From: Episyrphus balteatus
Taxonomy: Eukaryota; Arthropoda; Insecta; Diptera; Syrphidae
Length of the DNA: 64,000 bases
Direction: 5' to 3'
Assembly: GCF_945859705.1 (NCBI RefSeq)
Contig: NC_079134.1
Location: forward strand, 151,563,718 to 151,627,717
Shown: positions 1-11,965 of the stretch, in pieces
Layout of the letters: each line of letters opens with the position of its first letter
How positions within the stretch are numbered: position 1 is the first letter of the stretch
Position numbers and translations under genes: made by a program
Notes under the pieces: generated by a model
What the model saw: the letters and a program-made list of their open reading frames with translations, nothing else
Told to the model about the DNA's origin: nothing
Databases searched by the model: none

Positions 1-132
1 CCTTATTTATTAGATTATTTAAATAGAAAAATAGTATATAAAATTACAAAACACGTAAAAATTTTGTTTAATGTATTTTATTTTGGTTTTCTTTACATAT
101 TTGACTTTTTTAATATAATGGGCATTGATATT
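1..132. other. A+T-rich sequence, no feature
   Basis: No open frame, repeat end or structure is recognised here. It is flanked on the right by a dispersed repeat that has a second copy near 61.4 kb. Confidence 0.5.
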
Positions 133-524
133 ATACATTTTCCTTAATTAAGGTGCTTTTGTTCATGTAGGATTTACTGAAAAGAATTATTTCGAAATGT
201 CAATCAGTATTTTAAAAAATGAGTAAACATGAATGTAAAAGAACATATTTGGTGTCAATCGATAGGTCATATTATGAAGAATAAGTCCTCCAAATTTGAG
301 CTCAATGCGACAAATAGTTTTAATTTTATACAAGTTCAAATGAATCTAAAAGGGTGATTTTTTAGAAACTACCTACTCACATTTTTCAAAAATCATTTTT
401 ACAAAAATGGTACCTGATAGAATTTTTCTGAAACCAGATTTAGATTCAGGAAAGTCTAATCTTTCATAATATCAAAAAATTATTTGAGGGAGAAAAAAAA
501 GTTAAATTTTGCTAACCAGTGTAA
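133..524 (+). repeat. Dispersed repeat R-A, copy 1
   Basis: This stretch matches 61355-61710 in the same orientation over its whole length. Shared landmarks in order are TACATTTTCCTTAATT, a phrase around TTGTTCATGT, the phrase ATCTAAAAGGG, a block reading TAGAATTTTTCTGAAACCA, then GATTCAGGAAAGTC and the terminal ACCAGTGTAAT. The two copies differ by many substitutions and indels, so they are old. The ACCAGTGT end is the inverse of the ACACTGG starts seen at 3284 and 58570, which suggests this is the 3' end of a TIR element whose 5' end lies left of the window. No coding capacity is visible. Confidence 0.7.
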
Positions 525-2286
525 TGCATAGCTGTATTTTTAGTTGCATGCATCTGGATCTAGTAACCTCAAGGTAACATCTTCGTAGCCATATATAAAA
601 AGTTTAGGTATTACATTTTATTAAAAACATGCAAATGTTCTTGCATTTTTATAATTCAAAAAGAAACTTTTTTTAAAATATATAACTTCAAATCCATTGT
701 TTTTGTCCAATCATCAATAAAATTTCTATAAAAGTAAAAAATTTGTTGGTTCATATAAAATTTTATTTTATTTCATTTTAAAACTAATTTCACAAATTGT
801 AGATAAATCCTTATCAAACAAAATTGAAATCGAATTCACTTTTTAGATTTTTCCTTGTAAAGTTAATAGAAAAGAACAAAAAAAAAAAAAAAAAAATAGC
901 AATAAGAAGAAAACAAAAAGAAAATATCCAATTTATCTATAGAAATCGATCAGAAAATTGCATCTTGATTGAATATATGGCAGATAGATATTCTCTAAAT
1001 CAAATCACCTGGATTTCAATTCATTTTGCACATACACCCAAACACATTTTGTGTGTAAGATAGAGATAGTATCGATGAAGCAAAAGCAACACATTATTCG
1101 TATATTGAATTGAAGAGAATCCCATATATAAAATCCTCAAACCCCAAAAATCCTGTCTGACAACAAGCTTTAAATTTATTCAAGACAATTCTATTTTGTG
1201 TAGGTGATGCTGCTTTGGTTGCTGTTGCTGATGGTCTTTTATAGCTGTAAGATAGATATAGAGAGAAATTCCATATCATGCATCTAGAAATGGGAATAAT
1301 ATTATATACAAGTTGCGTTCCTATACCTAAACACACTATCTATCTCCTTCAAAAGGATATAATCACCTAAAAGTCCAACTTGCAGTGCAAGAAAAAGAGC
1401 AATATGTTGTAGGTACGTATTGGCTTATTCCATATGTTATGCTCGACTGTCTAACAATTTATAAAGAATTTCGCCCACATTTTAGTTGGAACTGATGAGT
1501 TTTAATAACTTCGGAGAGTTATTAAATAAAATGTGTTAAAAAAAACGCTTTAAAATTGAGTTTGACGGAAATGGCTGAACAAACAGTGAACAAGTTGAAC
1601 CGAGTTAATAATTATATACATAATTACACTAGTTTACAAAAAAATAAATCAAAAATCTTATCTAAAAAAATATTTATGGATAGGTTCTCGAGATATGATT
1701 TTTCAAAGTTTGTTGTCGTTTTTTTTTTCCAGCATACTTAGTATTCGGGCTATATCTTGAGTAATAAACAACTAATCTGAACAGAAAAACCGGTTCCTGA
1801 AAGCTAATCAAATAAGCAACAAACACTTGAATAACTTTCTTGGGTCACTAGAAAAGTTTAAGTGCATTGTATCAAAACACTTTAAAAAAATCGACTTTTT
1901 AAAGGAAATTTTTGAAAAAAAAAGATTTTCTTACTGACATAAAAAATCTTAATCTTGAGAATCCTCATAGTTTTATATTTTATGTGAAGTACACTTTCTG
2001 GCAAAGATAACAAGATAATTTTTTTTTCAAAATCTATGGCTAAGTTATAAAGATATGATAATTTTTGTAACAATCAATATTTTCGACTTTTTTTTTTTGT
2101 TATTTTTTGTGTTTTCGTCTATAACTTGAAAAGGAAGCCGAATATGAAAATTTGTATTAAGGAATTTTTTGTAGATAATAAAATTTCCTATCGATAAGTC
2201 TCCTTCAAAAAATAATTAAAATTAAAATATTGTAAAGAAACTAATGAAAAACTATTCGAAAAAGAGAAAAACATGACATTTTTTGT
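525..2286. other. A+T-rich non-coding stretch
   Basis: There is a poly-A run near 880-895, several short low-complexity open frames and no recognisable protein. I see no TIR pair or tandem array here. The small open frames have poly-Lys/Asn/Phe composition expected from A/T-rich DNA and are not called as genes. Confidence 0.5.
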
Positions 2287-2425
2287 GTTTTTACTAAATA
2301 GTCTATTTTTATCCTTTAAGCATTTTTAGATATTGAACATATAACGGAAGAAAGAAAATACTTTATCTTTCAACATAATGGTCACAAAAATTGAATTCGG
2401 CTAAAATAGACTATTTAGTAAAAAC
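2287..2425. repeat. Short inverted repeat, 23-bp perfect arms
   Basis: Positions 2287-2309 and 2403-2425 are perfect reverse complements built on the core ACTAAATAGTC. They enclose 93 bp. This is consistent with a small hairpin MITE, but no convincing target-site duplication is visible. Confidence 0.55.
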
Positions 2426-3283
2426 AGGTATTGATCGATCATGACCTGAAGAAAGTATCGAAGAAGATCGTTTAAAAATCTCAACTCGATCGGTCAAGTC
2501 ATTTCGGAGAAATTTTTCTACCGACTTTGAAAACTCCGTTTCTATAAAATTGCATTTTTTGAATCATTTAAACTAATTTAAGACATCTTTAACAAATACT
2601 ATTTTTTTTAAAACATACAAAACTATAAGCAGTTATCAGAAATTGTAGAAAAAAATGGTTCCCTTTTAAACAACATTTTTTCATGCAATCTTTGAAATCA
2701 CTTTAATATTACTCGTAATAGAAATTAATTTTTTTTTTCGAAAGCACAAATTATATTTTCGAAAAGGGTTAATTTGTTTTGCACTAAATCTATTTCTCAG
2801 AAGCTTGTAAACGACTTTTTCTTTCCTTTGCATTATCTTGATGTTGTTTCAGAGGTCTGTCAAAAATTTTTGTCTCCTATTCAAAAATTTGCCGGAATTT
2901 TTGTTTTTTTTTTCGATTTATTATGTCCTTAATTACAGAAAAGCAAAGCAATTTATTTACAAAGATAATCCTTATTCTGGGAATTTCGATTCAGATTTCG
3001 ATTGATAGCCTTTTTCCAAAGGGTTGCGATCCAAATTCCAAAAACCACAATATCGAAAACTTTAAATTTTGAAAATCCAAAATACCGAAAACCCAGAGTC
3101 AATAAAAGTTTCTAATTCCACTAATATCTTTTTGAAATTGATTTCAAATTTTTACTGCACTTTCAGCAGTATTGTGTTGTGATCTTGATTTTTCTTTCTT
3201 TTTTTTTTTTGACAGTTACTATTTTTTTATGAATTATCTATTTTCTGATTCTGTTAAACCCTATGAAGTGATTACATAAATAA
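2426..3283. other. A+T-rich non-coding stretch
   Basis: Many poly-T tracts and phrases about uniform in composition; no coding frame, tandem array or TIR pair recognised. Confidence 0.45.
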
Positions 3284-3742
3284 CACTGGCCAACAATTTT
3301 CAACTTTTTAAAATTTTCCAGAAAGATTTTATATCTAATTTTATAGATTTGGGTTCAGTAAGCTCAAAAATCATATTGGTTGCTTTCTAGCAGATCTAGT
3401 TTTTGAAATATTTAAGTTTTCCACATTTTGGGGATAATTACGTACTAATTTTAAAGTTATGCTTAATTTATGTAAATGTTTGTTAAGATTTTCTAGAAAA
3501 TTTTTTGTCGAACCTATTGCATTTGGACTCATTAAGCTTAAAAATCACGCTGGTTGCTTTCTAGGAGCTTTAGTTTTTTAGATATTTCCATTTTTCACAT
3601 TTTGGGGTGATTTCATACTATTTTTTTTTAGATTTTTTTATTACAAGCGTTTTTAAAGTTTTGCTGGAAAAATTCATTGTATTTCGGTTCAGTAAGTTAA
3701 ATAAAAATTTTTGTATTTTTTTATGTTTCGGTCAACCAGTGA
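3284..3742 (+). repeat. Tandem repeat R-B (about 181-bp unit) in a possible MITE
   Basis: Two long imperfect units and a third partial unit follow one another with a spacing near 181 bp. Each reads through TTTTC(T/C)AGAAA, a CA(A/T)TTGGNNTCA phrase, AAGCT(C/T)AAAAATCA, TGGTTGCTTTCTAG and CACATTTTGGGG. The block starts at CACTGGCCAAC and ends at GTCAACCAGTG, which are approximate inverses, so it may be a TIR element with internal tandem repeats. A reverse-strand single copy lies at 20118-20272. No protein is encoded. Confidence 0.6.
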
Positions 3743-3795
3743 GATTTATCGCTGAGAGAAAAAAAAAAATAAATCTCATCTGCAAATGTATCAAT

Positions 3796-4300
3796 TCCTA
3801 GAGACATGGAAGTGGTGCCATATGAAAGCTTATATTCTCAGCTATCCGATAGTGGTATAATCCGGTTTTTCGATTTTTTTTTTCAAAATTCAGAGAAAAT
3901 TGCGTTTATATGTATGTTGGGGTAAAAAATTTTTTCTAGAAATCCCCTCATCATAAGAACGCTCCTGGAAGCTAAACCGCTTGAGATAAAATTTTGGGAG
4001 TGGTGCCAAATGATAGCTTTTGTCATGGGCCTACGCTTTGCACATTGTCAGATTTAAAAAAAATCTCTTTCCATCTTAGTCGGCCATATTTTCCTTAAAA
4101 AAAAATTTCGTGCCTAGTTTTTTTGAGTTTTTAAGTTATCCCGGTTTGAGAACGCGTGCACCTACAGGGACGGGAGTAATACCCAAATGTAGGTTAGAGT
4201 CCCCGCTACCTTTTAGCATCAAAAAATTGTATTTCATATTTTTTAAAATTCTGAGATATAGCCGTTTGAAGTTGGGCGGGCGAAAACGATTCTAGAAGCT
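3796..4300 (+). repeat. Copy of a ~478-bp repeat unit (R-D)
   Basis: The order of phrases is GTGGTGCCATATGAAAGCTT, CGGTTTTTCGATTTTTTT, AAGCTAAACCGCTTGAGA, GATGCCAAATGATAGCTT-like, CATGGGCCTACGCTTTGCAC, CCGGTTTGAGAACGCGTG and AATGTAGGTTAGAGTCCC. It matches the tandem units inside the hAT element at 49058-50511, where the repeat period is 478 bp. Here it is a single, more diverged unit, without the GAGCT-rich ends that surround the copies at 49-50 kb. Confidence 0.8.
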
Positions 4301-6769
4301 GAACGCTTTGACCGAAGACCGTTTCTTTTTCTTGCTGATCCAAACAGCTGCGACAATAAGTATTGTGTAAATTTAGTCCTAGCACAAATAAAAAGTGTGT
4401 TGTCATCGGAAGGTAAATTAAAATTTCAGTGAACAGACAATTTTGAAGAGTTTTTTTTTAAATTTTTTTTTGTTTTATTTTCTGGATTTTGGATTTTCGA
4501 GATTTTTGGTTTTCTGGATTCTGAGTTTTCTAAATTTTCGGGATTCTATCATCAAGTTACAGTTTTTTTTTAAATTACAACTTCCTTTTAATAAAATTCT
4601 AAAAGAAAAGAATAATTTAAAAAAATACTATTTTGTACACATTCCGAATTTGTATATCTTCCTGTCAAAATTCTCCTTAATATTTTAAGTCTGAATTGTA
4701 TCATTCGCTCAACATAGTCGGTGTTTTGCAGTTATTGCATTATACCAAAAACCTGTATGTGTTTTATACCGTCTATATTGAATGTGAAATAGAATTCACT
4801 TTATTGGATCATACTATTGGATATTTTCAAATACCCACAATACACCTTCCAAACTATCCAAGACACTATCCTCAACCCTTTTTGGTTAAAGTTTGCTCGA
4901 TATTGGAGATCTTCCAAAAAAGGAATTTCCCTACTTCAGCAGCTTCTCATATATGCACATGAAGATATACACATAAGATATAAAATTGACATACAAACTC
5001 AATAGTATGTGGATATATATGCAGATGAAAGCGAATGCATCAGCATCCAGCATTTCACAGCAGCATATTCGCTGGCACATCAAACACACAGAAGAGACGA
5101 AGAGAAATTCCTGCATTCTTGCATTAGTTTCAGGTCAGGTTTCTTTCATCTGACAAGGATTGATATCATAAACATATTTGCTTAGCTCATCATTTTCCTT
5201 ACTCTGAATGGGGTTTGATGGAACGACGAGGATGCTACCGCCGCCGCGCTATCACTTCTAATTCATCCTTTTGACCGCACTCTAGAATTGAAATCTCAGT
5301 TACCAGTTGCCTGTGCCTGGAGGAGTCTTTGCGCTCTTCTGACAGAAGCCAGGCAAATTGAGATTGAACTAATTTTGGTGATTGATACTTTGCATCTGTA
5401 TCTTGAGCAGGATATATATGTTTATATCTATTCCTATTTTTTTGAAAAGAAAAACCATCAATGCCATTGGAAATGGAGAGATAGAGGCCATATAGGTATA
5501 TTTGGATGACAGCTGAACGGCAAGTGTATTTAATTGATATATATACTCTGTCAACGAGTTTGAAACATACACCAACCCAACCTCCTCCCACACACTCACA
5601 CAACCTACCTACATTATGCTATTTGCACAAAGGACACACGATAGAGAGAAATAGATTTGAAGGACATCAAGGCAAAAGGCTAATTACTAGACTGCAGTTG
5701 ACAGCAGAAGACATGCCCTAGCAGCAACCAGCGCTGTTGTTGCTATAGTAGATTATTGAATATCCTGCAGCTACCTCAATCCTTTCGCTAGAAGGATAAT
5801 CAAAAGCAACCGACTCTGACATGTCTGATAATTATATTTGGAATTTTGAAATTGCAAAAGAGTGCACCATGCACCAAAAGGCCATAATATCCAGGTAGAA
5901 AGGACAAGAAAGGAGGAGGTGGATGATAGGAATTTTATGTGTCTCTTTCACTTCCTCTTTTGCGAGAGCTCGACCGAACCATAAGTGCTCATAGCTTTTA
6001 CCCAATATATGTTCCTGATGGCATCCAAGGACAACGAAATTAGAATGTTAATTTGCTTACGACATTTGCATTCGGCAATTAACCTGTATATATCTAGTCA
6101 GGAGGTGCTTTTCTGCTCGTTCCCTTTTGTGTTATCTCGACAACACTCTTTTACCAATCTATATCAACCCTTCATGTATATAAAGATATAAAGTCTCGAA
6201 TCGAATCGAAATCCATAGAAAGAGCAAAAGGATTCCACATTTTATATAAGTCTCTCTGTGATATGTTATATGTTTTGTGTGCAGATGGCATTTTGCAATT
6301 AAATTAGCAAAATTGTTGCAAAGGCAATTTTTCCAAAAAGTAAAATGGACATATCACACATGTATTTTGTATGTATTCTGAATTGACTGCTAGCTCACAG
6401 TTAGTAGAATTGGTTTATACACAGGAATTCGATGATAATCATTTTCAGATATCAGGATATGTATATTCCTAAAGATCAAAGTGACCACAAACTTACCTTT
6501 GTTGTGGAGGATTTTCCAAAATGATTTTCGAATTGAATTTAGAAAATAGGTTTATGTTTGTATTTTCAAAGAGTTGATTGACATCAAATAAATGATTCTT
6601 ACCTGGAAATAATACAAAATGAAAAAGGCATAAGTTATTGAGGAGAATATAAAAATTGAAATTGATTTTGAATTGATTTTATATTAGAAACAGATAAATC
6701 AAAATATAGAAAAAATTATAAAATGTAACAAAAAACTAAGTAAGGAAATGATAAAAAGATATTTAATGT
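4301..6769. other. Repeat-poor island, no gene found
   Basis: From about 4690 to 6500 the sequence is less A/T-skewed than the flanks and contains no TIR, tandem array or interspersed-repeat signature I recognise. Open frames of up to 122 codons occur on both strands in overlapping frames. None has a recognisable domain, and the longest (5235-5603, minus) is rich in Tyr, Ile and Ser in a way expected from simple sequence. A short CCG/CGC patch lies at 5238-5248. The block could be intron or intergenic DNA with regulatory content. Confidence 0.45.
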
Positions 6770-6774
6770 CAGGG

Positions 6775-7140
6775 CTATGTGAAGTTGGCACCCCTGAATG
6801 CTTTTTTTTTACAAACCTGAATGGTTTGATTGCACAATTGATTTTTATTCAGCTCAAATTTTTTTTTTGCTAGCCCACCCTTAGTTCTTAAATTATAACA
6901 GAATTATTTTTTTTTTTTTTTCACCTCAAAAATCACAAAAAATATTTTTTGTATTCATTGTAAGCATGGTTGGTTTTGCACTGTGGTTCGATTTCCCAAC
7001 GTTAGGCCAGGAGAGCCCAACTTTTATTTTTCCTATCCTACCCTTAGTTTTAAAATTATAGAAGCATTATTTTTTAATCACCTCACAAAAAAAAGTACGT
7101 ATACACCAGAGTGACCTTTTTTTAAATTTATAATTTAGAC
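6775..7140. repeat. Imperfect direct repeats, about 168 bp apart
   Basis: The phrase around CCACCCTTAGTTCTTAAATT near 6875 returns as CTACCCTTAGTTTTAAAATT near 7040, each followed by a T-run and CACCTCA. The block ends in a motif at 7095-7116 ending CAGAGTGACC, which recurs as ACACATACGCC(A/C)CAGTGACC near 14640 and 28154. It looks like the remains of an old repeat family. Confidence 0.5.
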
Positions 7141-7201
7141 TTTGCGCCTGAATTGTTATTAATTTGAATTAGAATTCTTGCTTGATTGAATCTAGTCCAT
7201 A

Positions 7202-7979
7202 CACCGAAAAAAAAAATTGATAATAACAGCTATCAAAATTAACATTTTTGAGTGACAAAAGTCGTCCAACAATTAAAATATCAATTTTGATATTTTATCA
7301 TATCATTTTGAAATTTTTTAATTTTAGGCGGATAGTGAAAATTTCACTTTGATTATTAAAATATCAATGTTGACTAGATTTTACGTTTTAGTTTATTACA
7401 TATAATGAAACCTATTTCTTTCTTTTTCTTTTTTATTATTTTAAGTATTTTCTTTCTTTTTTCAAAACATAACTGAAAGTGAATATTCTTTACAAAATAG
7501 TGGTGATATTATTTTTTCTATTATGAGTGTTATTATTGTTTTGTTATTTTCTCCCAAACTATGTGAAGTAAAATCTTATTGCCGATCAAATTTTCTCAGT
7601 AAATCATACATTTTACTTTGAAAAACCACAAAGCGCCTTTAAATTAGTACACATTAAGAATTTTTTATTTAATATTTTTCAATAATTTGGAATGAGAAAT
7701 TGATATGAAAAAATTATAGTAAAATATCAAAAAAAAAATTCCAAAATGTGACATTTAAATATCATCCTGATAATAAAAATATTGTTTTAACATTTTAAAT
7801 ATCATAAAACACATTTTATAGAGCATTATTAGCTGATATTTAAAAAATGTTAAATTGATAACTCACTTTATATTTATGTATATAAAACGCGGTTAATCCG
7901 AAAACCCTAATAATGTCATGTATAAACAACCGCGAAAGCCTTAAAAGTTATATAAATTGATATTGGTTTTTTTTCGGTG
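7202..7979. mobile_element. TA-flanked MITE with CACCGAAAAAA ends
   Basis: The left end reads TA|CACCGAAAAAAAA and the right end TTTTTTTTCGGTG|TA, so short TIRs are flanked by TA at 7200-7201 and 7980-7981. The interior of about 780 bp is A/T-rich with many repeats of the phrase AATATCAA / TTGATATT and no transposase frame. The TA duplication is compatible with a mariner-like mobiliser, but the superfamily cannot be fixed from this. Its ends resemble those of the MITE at 16079-16507. Confidence 0.65.
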
Positions 7980-7981
7980 TA

Positions 7982-9071
7982 CTTTTTCCGTACTTTCTCA
8001 ATTAAAAAACTGTGACAAAAAACCATTATTCAAAATATCAATCTCTTAAAAAACAAAAAAAAATATTTTTTTCAATGTAAAAATTGAGGTTGGTAATGTT
8101 AAAAAAGTTTTTTAATAACAGAAAAATTGAGACTTAAGCCTTAACTACAATTACCTAAAAAGTGAAAAAGTGGGAAATTTACAAAAGTACATTTTTTTTA
8201 TTTTTTCTTCCTACCGCTATGTGTTTTATAAATTTTTTTTTTTTAAACCAAAAAATAAGCTTTCTGCATCATTAATTTTAATGTTTTAGTCGGAAAAAAT
8301 GTAACAAAATGAGTTTAAAAATTTTCACTTTTTGACTTTTTGCAAAAAGTGGCCGTTAATCTGCAGTATAAATGGACGTAGCTGAACCTACATGTCTCAG
8401 AAAAAACTCTATTGGAAAAAAATTAAGACATACAAAAATATCAAAATTTTAACGATTTTTTAAATGGTAGGTAGTATGTTTGTTATCGGTTTTATTCTAG
8501 TTTAAAGATATCAAGACAATTTTTTACAAAGTGATGTAAATACACAATTTTAATGAAAAAAATCTTCACTTTTTTAAATATTTTCATCGTGACACCATTA
8601 AATTTAATTTTAATTTTATTGAAAAAATCGAATTTAAAAAAAAAAAAACTGTTGATCAAATTCTAAGCGTTAATGGCTTTTTTTGATATTTTTGTTAACA
8701 TTATTTGATTTTTCAACACCAAAATCTTGTATATTTTATTCATGTTTTCAAAATATACCTTTGATTTCCTTGCAGTTATTGGCTGCAAAATTATTCATGA
8801 TTTAAGGTAGAACGATTCTTTTCCATTTAAAGTCCGATATCTCAGAAGAAAATGATCAAATCAATGTTTTAAAAATGAAATAAACATAATGTCGAGTCAA
8901 AAAATGTAGTCGAAAAGAACATGTTTTTTACATCAAACAGATTAAAATTTTCTTTTTTTTTCCATCTTCAAATAAGTTTTAAACCCAAATTGTATTAAGT
9001 AAATAATATTGATCAAAACATAAAACCGAATTTTGAAAAAATTCACCAAACCGTTTTAAAAAAATTGATTT
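7982..9071. other. A+T-rich non-coding stretch
   Basis: No coding frame and no TIR pair recognised. Phrases resembling the interior of DINE-type copies (poly-A/T around short GC words) are present but too diverged to assign. Confidence 0.4.
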
Positions 9072-9075
9072 TTAA

Positions 9076-9483
9076 CCCTCTACTGCATACGAAGCCAAAT
9101 ATGGTTTTGTCTGTTTGTATGCAATTTTCTCTTCTCTGTCACAAAAAAATTGTAAAGATTAAATACAATCCTCTTCTTTGTGTTTCTGAGAACCCATAGA
9201 GATAGTTTTTTCGGGTGTCCGACCCAAAATAAAGATGTATTTTATAATCACAGCTGAGTCGATCAGTCGTGTGCATTGAAATCGAAAGTGTAGAATATAT
9301 TCCTACTTTAAGTGTTAATTACTGCGTTTGTGTGGAAAGTAAAGTGGAATTAAAAATTTATTTTTGATCGATTGTCTAATTGTGTATGCTATGAACCAAT
9401 TTTTATTTTAAAAAAATTATTGGCCTGGTCTTGGGAGAGTAAAAAGTACGGAAGCCATATTTGGCTTCATATGCATTAAGGGG
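9076..9483 (+). mobile_element. piggyBac-like MITE, copy 1
   Basis: The left end is TTAA|CCCTCTACTGCATACG and the right end is CATATGCATTAAGGGG. The inverted pair shares TGCATA(C/T)GAAGCCAAATATGG, giving TIRs of about 29 bp. TTAA flanks the left end (9072-9075), while the right flank reads TTGT and may be a decayed TTAA. The CCC start next to TTAA is typical of piggyBac-type elements. The 408-bp interior has no transposase. Confidence 0.75.
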
Positions 9484-9626
9484 TTGTAAATCTACACAAT
9501 TTGTAAAATTTTTTTGTTGGAAAATTTTGTTTCTTTACATTGTTATTTTGCTTGGAAGCTATGTTTTACTTCAGAAATGGAGCCCCTTCGCTTTAAGAGA
9601 CATTTTTCTCATGTTAACCCCATTTC

Positions 9627-9670
9627 CAGCGGCGTAACTACAAAAATTTTAGGGGGAGGGGGGCTCACCT
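9627..9670 (+). mobile_element. Solo hAT-like end, CAGCGGCGTAACTA
   Basis: The sequence CAGCGGCGTAACTA is followed after a few bases by AGGGGGAGGGGGGCTCACC. The arrangement CAG(T/C)GGCGTA plus a G-run recurs at 59192. This is a familiar terminal pattern of hAT elements. No matching right end is found, so this is probably a truncated copy. Confidence 0.4.
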
Positions 9671-9983
9671 ATAGTATTTTTCAATCAATTTATTACTTTT
9701 TAGTTTTTTTAAGATCTGGGAGTGGGTGAAAATGTTGGAGCAAGACTTACTTCGACAGTGGAAAGAATGTGAACAAGAAAAAATACATATAACGGACAAA
9801 AACAAATTTCTGTTTTCGGTTCATGGTCCTAAAATGAGCAAAACTTGAATAAATTCTTAACCTTTTGTAATGCAATGTATTTATTTTACTCTATTTTGTT
9901 TTAAAATGATAAATATTTATCTTTTGATATTTTTAATTGTATTCTTTACATAATCTGAATAAATAAAATTAGTAAAATTTCTT

Positions 9984-10149
9984 ACCCCTTAATGCATACG
10001 AAGCCAAATTTGGCGTATAAACAAATTTTTTAAACAAATTAATTTAAACAATTTTTTTTAATGAAAACCGTTTTGAAACAACCCAATGAACCCATGTAAA
10101 GCATTTTTTAATTTTTTCGTCAGCTAATATTAATTCATGCAGTAGAGGG
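9984..10149 (-). mobile_element. piggyBac-like MITE, copy 2 (shorter)
   Basis: It begins CCCCTTAATGCATACG followed by AAGCCAAATTTGG and ends TGCAGTAGAGGG, which are the ends of the element at 9076-9483 in reverse order. It therefore sits in the opposite orientation and has lost most of the interior (166 bp versus 408 bp). Flanks are TTA on the left and ATAA on the right, consistent with a mutated TTAA site. Confidence 0.7.
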
Positions 10150-10276
10150 ATAAACAAAAATATAATATTTTGAAAAAAAAAAAAAACAAAAACTATGATA
10201 ATTTTATAAAATTTTGATGCTAAGTATACTAAAATGCTACAGTTTAAATTTTTTTTTTGACATCAGGGTGTCAATT

Positions 10277-10466
10277 CCCGATCTGTGAAACTGTGAAGTG
10301 ATAACAAATTGATCATTATAGTTTTCATATGAAACATTTTTGAAGTTTGTTTAAATTTTTTAAATTTAATTTTTGAAGTTTGTTTTAATTTTTTTATAAA
10401 TCCAGAATCGAATTTATTTTGAAAACGCGATTAAAACTTATCACTTCACAGTTTCACAGATCTGGG
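10277..10466. mobile_element. Small TIR element with 25-bp perfect arms
   Basis: Positions 10280-10304 and 10438-10462 are exact inverses, starting GATCTGTGAAACTGTG. CCC precedes the left arm and GGG follows the right arm one base further out. The interior holds a direct repeat of TTTTTGAAGTTTGTTT. It abuts the left end of the larger MITE at 10464, so one of the two was probably inserted at or next to the edge of the other. Confidence 0.6.
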
Positions 10467-11963
10467 CCCTATTTCATAAAACTATTAGTGTTGTACTTGT
10501 AGTTACAAGCACAAATAAAGTATGGAGTTGTAGTTTTCTGTTTCATAAAAATTTTCATTCAAATTATTTTGCTTCTAAAAATTTACAAGTGTAACTAGGG
10601 GCAACGATAGTAAACAAAAATCCGAATTTTCTGTAGCAGCAGCGAGAGACGAACTATTATTATGAATTTTTTTGAAAAATATGAAAGAATTAACTTTCAA
10701 GGCTAATAGCTTCAGTTTTAGAAATTGGTGTTGCAGGATAATGGTATTGGCAATTAGTTTATATATTTGGCTATTATAAAGAAAAGTGTAGGTAGGTATG
10801 TATTGTATATGTTTTTTGAGAAAAAAGATACAAAAACTGAAATTATGAGTTTTATTGGGTTCATTTTTAACTACAAAATATGATGCACTAAATAAAACAA
10901 ATCTTCAAATTAAATTAAATTAAAATATTGTTATCAAACAATAGTTTAAATGAAATTACATCAAAAGAGCTTAAACTCCTAAATGAAGTACAAACCTACA
11001 CACTTATCATTTATCCATTATCCATTTAGGTTTTTTTTGAGTAAAAACAAAAACGCAGTTTAATTTCGCAAATTATCTCATTTAGGTCCAATTTATTCAC
11101 ACTCCATTAAATTTAAAGTCGCCATTAAAAAATTGAAATTTTAAAATTTGTATGCGATTTGACAGTTTTATAAATTTTAATGGAGCCTTCAAAAATAATG
11201 GAGAGTGAATAAATTGGGCCTTAGGTTGTAGTAAAAAAACAAGCTATTAAAGTTCTTAGTATACTCGAAATTTAATGAAAATCGTTAAATGCATTATCAA
11301 TAAAATTGCAATGCCACATCTCTCAAAGTTATATGGGATGTATGCGTTTTAGAAGAGATATTAGAAAAATAACTAAGGATGTTGAGATAAATACATAAAG
11401 ATTTCAGTCAAGTCTTTTTGACAATTGGAAAGGAAGATTGATTATAGTGCCAACTACTTTTTGGTATCACATTCACATCAAATAAAAAGACTGAATTGTT
11501 ATTGCACTTTAACTGTCAAATAAAGTACATTAGCACTTCATTAAGGAACAACAAAACTAGTACTTTTCTTTCTATCAATTACACCCAAAAATTGCTGCGA
11601 ACTCTTGATTATAATGCTTGATCATTTTAATTTAATTTTAGTGATATAACGTTATTTATGAAATTCATTTAAAGCCCAAAAGACCCAACGTTAGACACCA
11701 TACTTTTTTTTATTAGTCCTTCTTCTCTTGTAGAAAAATCGATTGTAGTTACAAGTCTATCGCAAATACAAATTTTTCAAATACTTTTATGAAACAGAAA
11801 TATTTGCCGCACTTGTAAATTTTACTTGTAGCTACAAGTCTCCGATACTTGTAGTTATTAGTCTATTCGAATTCTTTATGAAGCAGAAATTTGCTGATAA
11901 TTTACAAGCTACAAGTAAATTCACAAATAATTATTAGTCTTGTAGTTTTATGAAATAGGGCCC
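10464..11963. mobile_element. 1.5-kb TIR element, GGGCCCTATTTCATAAAACTA
   Basis: The left end is GGGCCCTATTTCATAAAACT and the right end is the inverse. Both ends carry sub-terminal repeats of the word CTTGTA / TACAAG, in the first 150 bp and the last 200 bp. No transposase frame is present. The TIR start resembles PIF/Harbinger-type MITEs, but no clear 3-bp TSD is visible, possibly because of the neighbouring element at 10277-10466. A further MITE is nested at 11085-11220. Confidence 0.65.
11085..11220. mobile_element. Nested PIF/Harbinger-like MITE, TTA TSD
   Basis: The ends read TTA|GGTCCAATTTATTCAC and GTGAATAAATTGGGCC|TTA. The TIRs extend to about 25 bp with the shared block CTCCATTA, and the 3-bp duplication TTA is intact on both sides (11082-11084, 11221-11223). 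At 136 bp it is non-autonomous. It lies inside the 10464-11963 element, which it must postdate. Confidence 0.75.
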
Positions 11964-11965
11964 AG

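Noticed and set aside
5235..5603. 122-codon minus-strand frame
   Set aside because: It overlaps other open frames on both strands, has no recognisable domain, and begins in a simple GTGTGAGTGTG-type tract.
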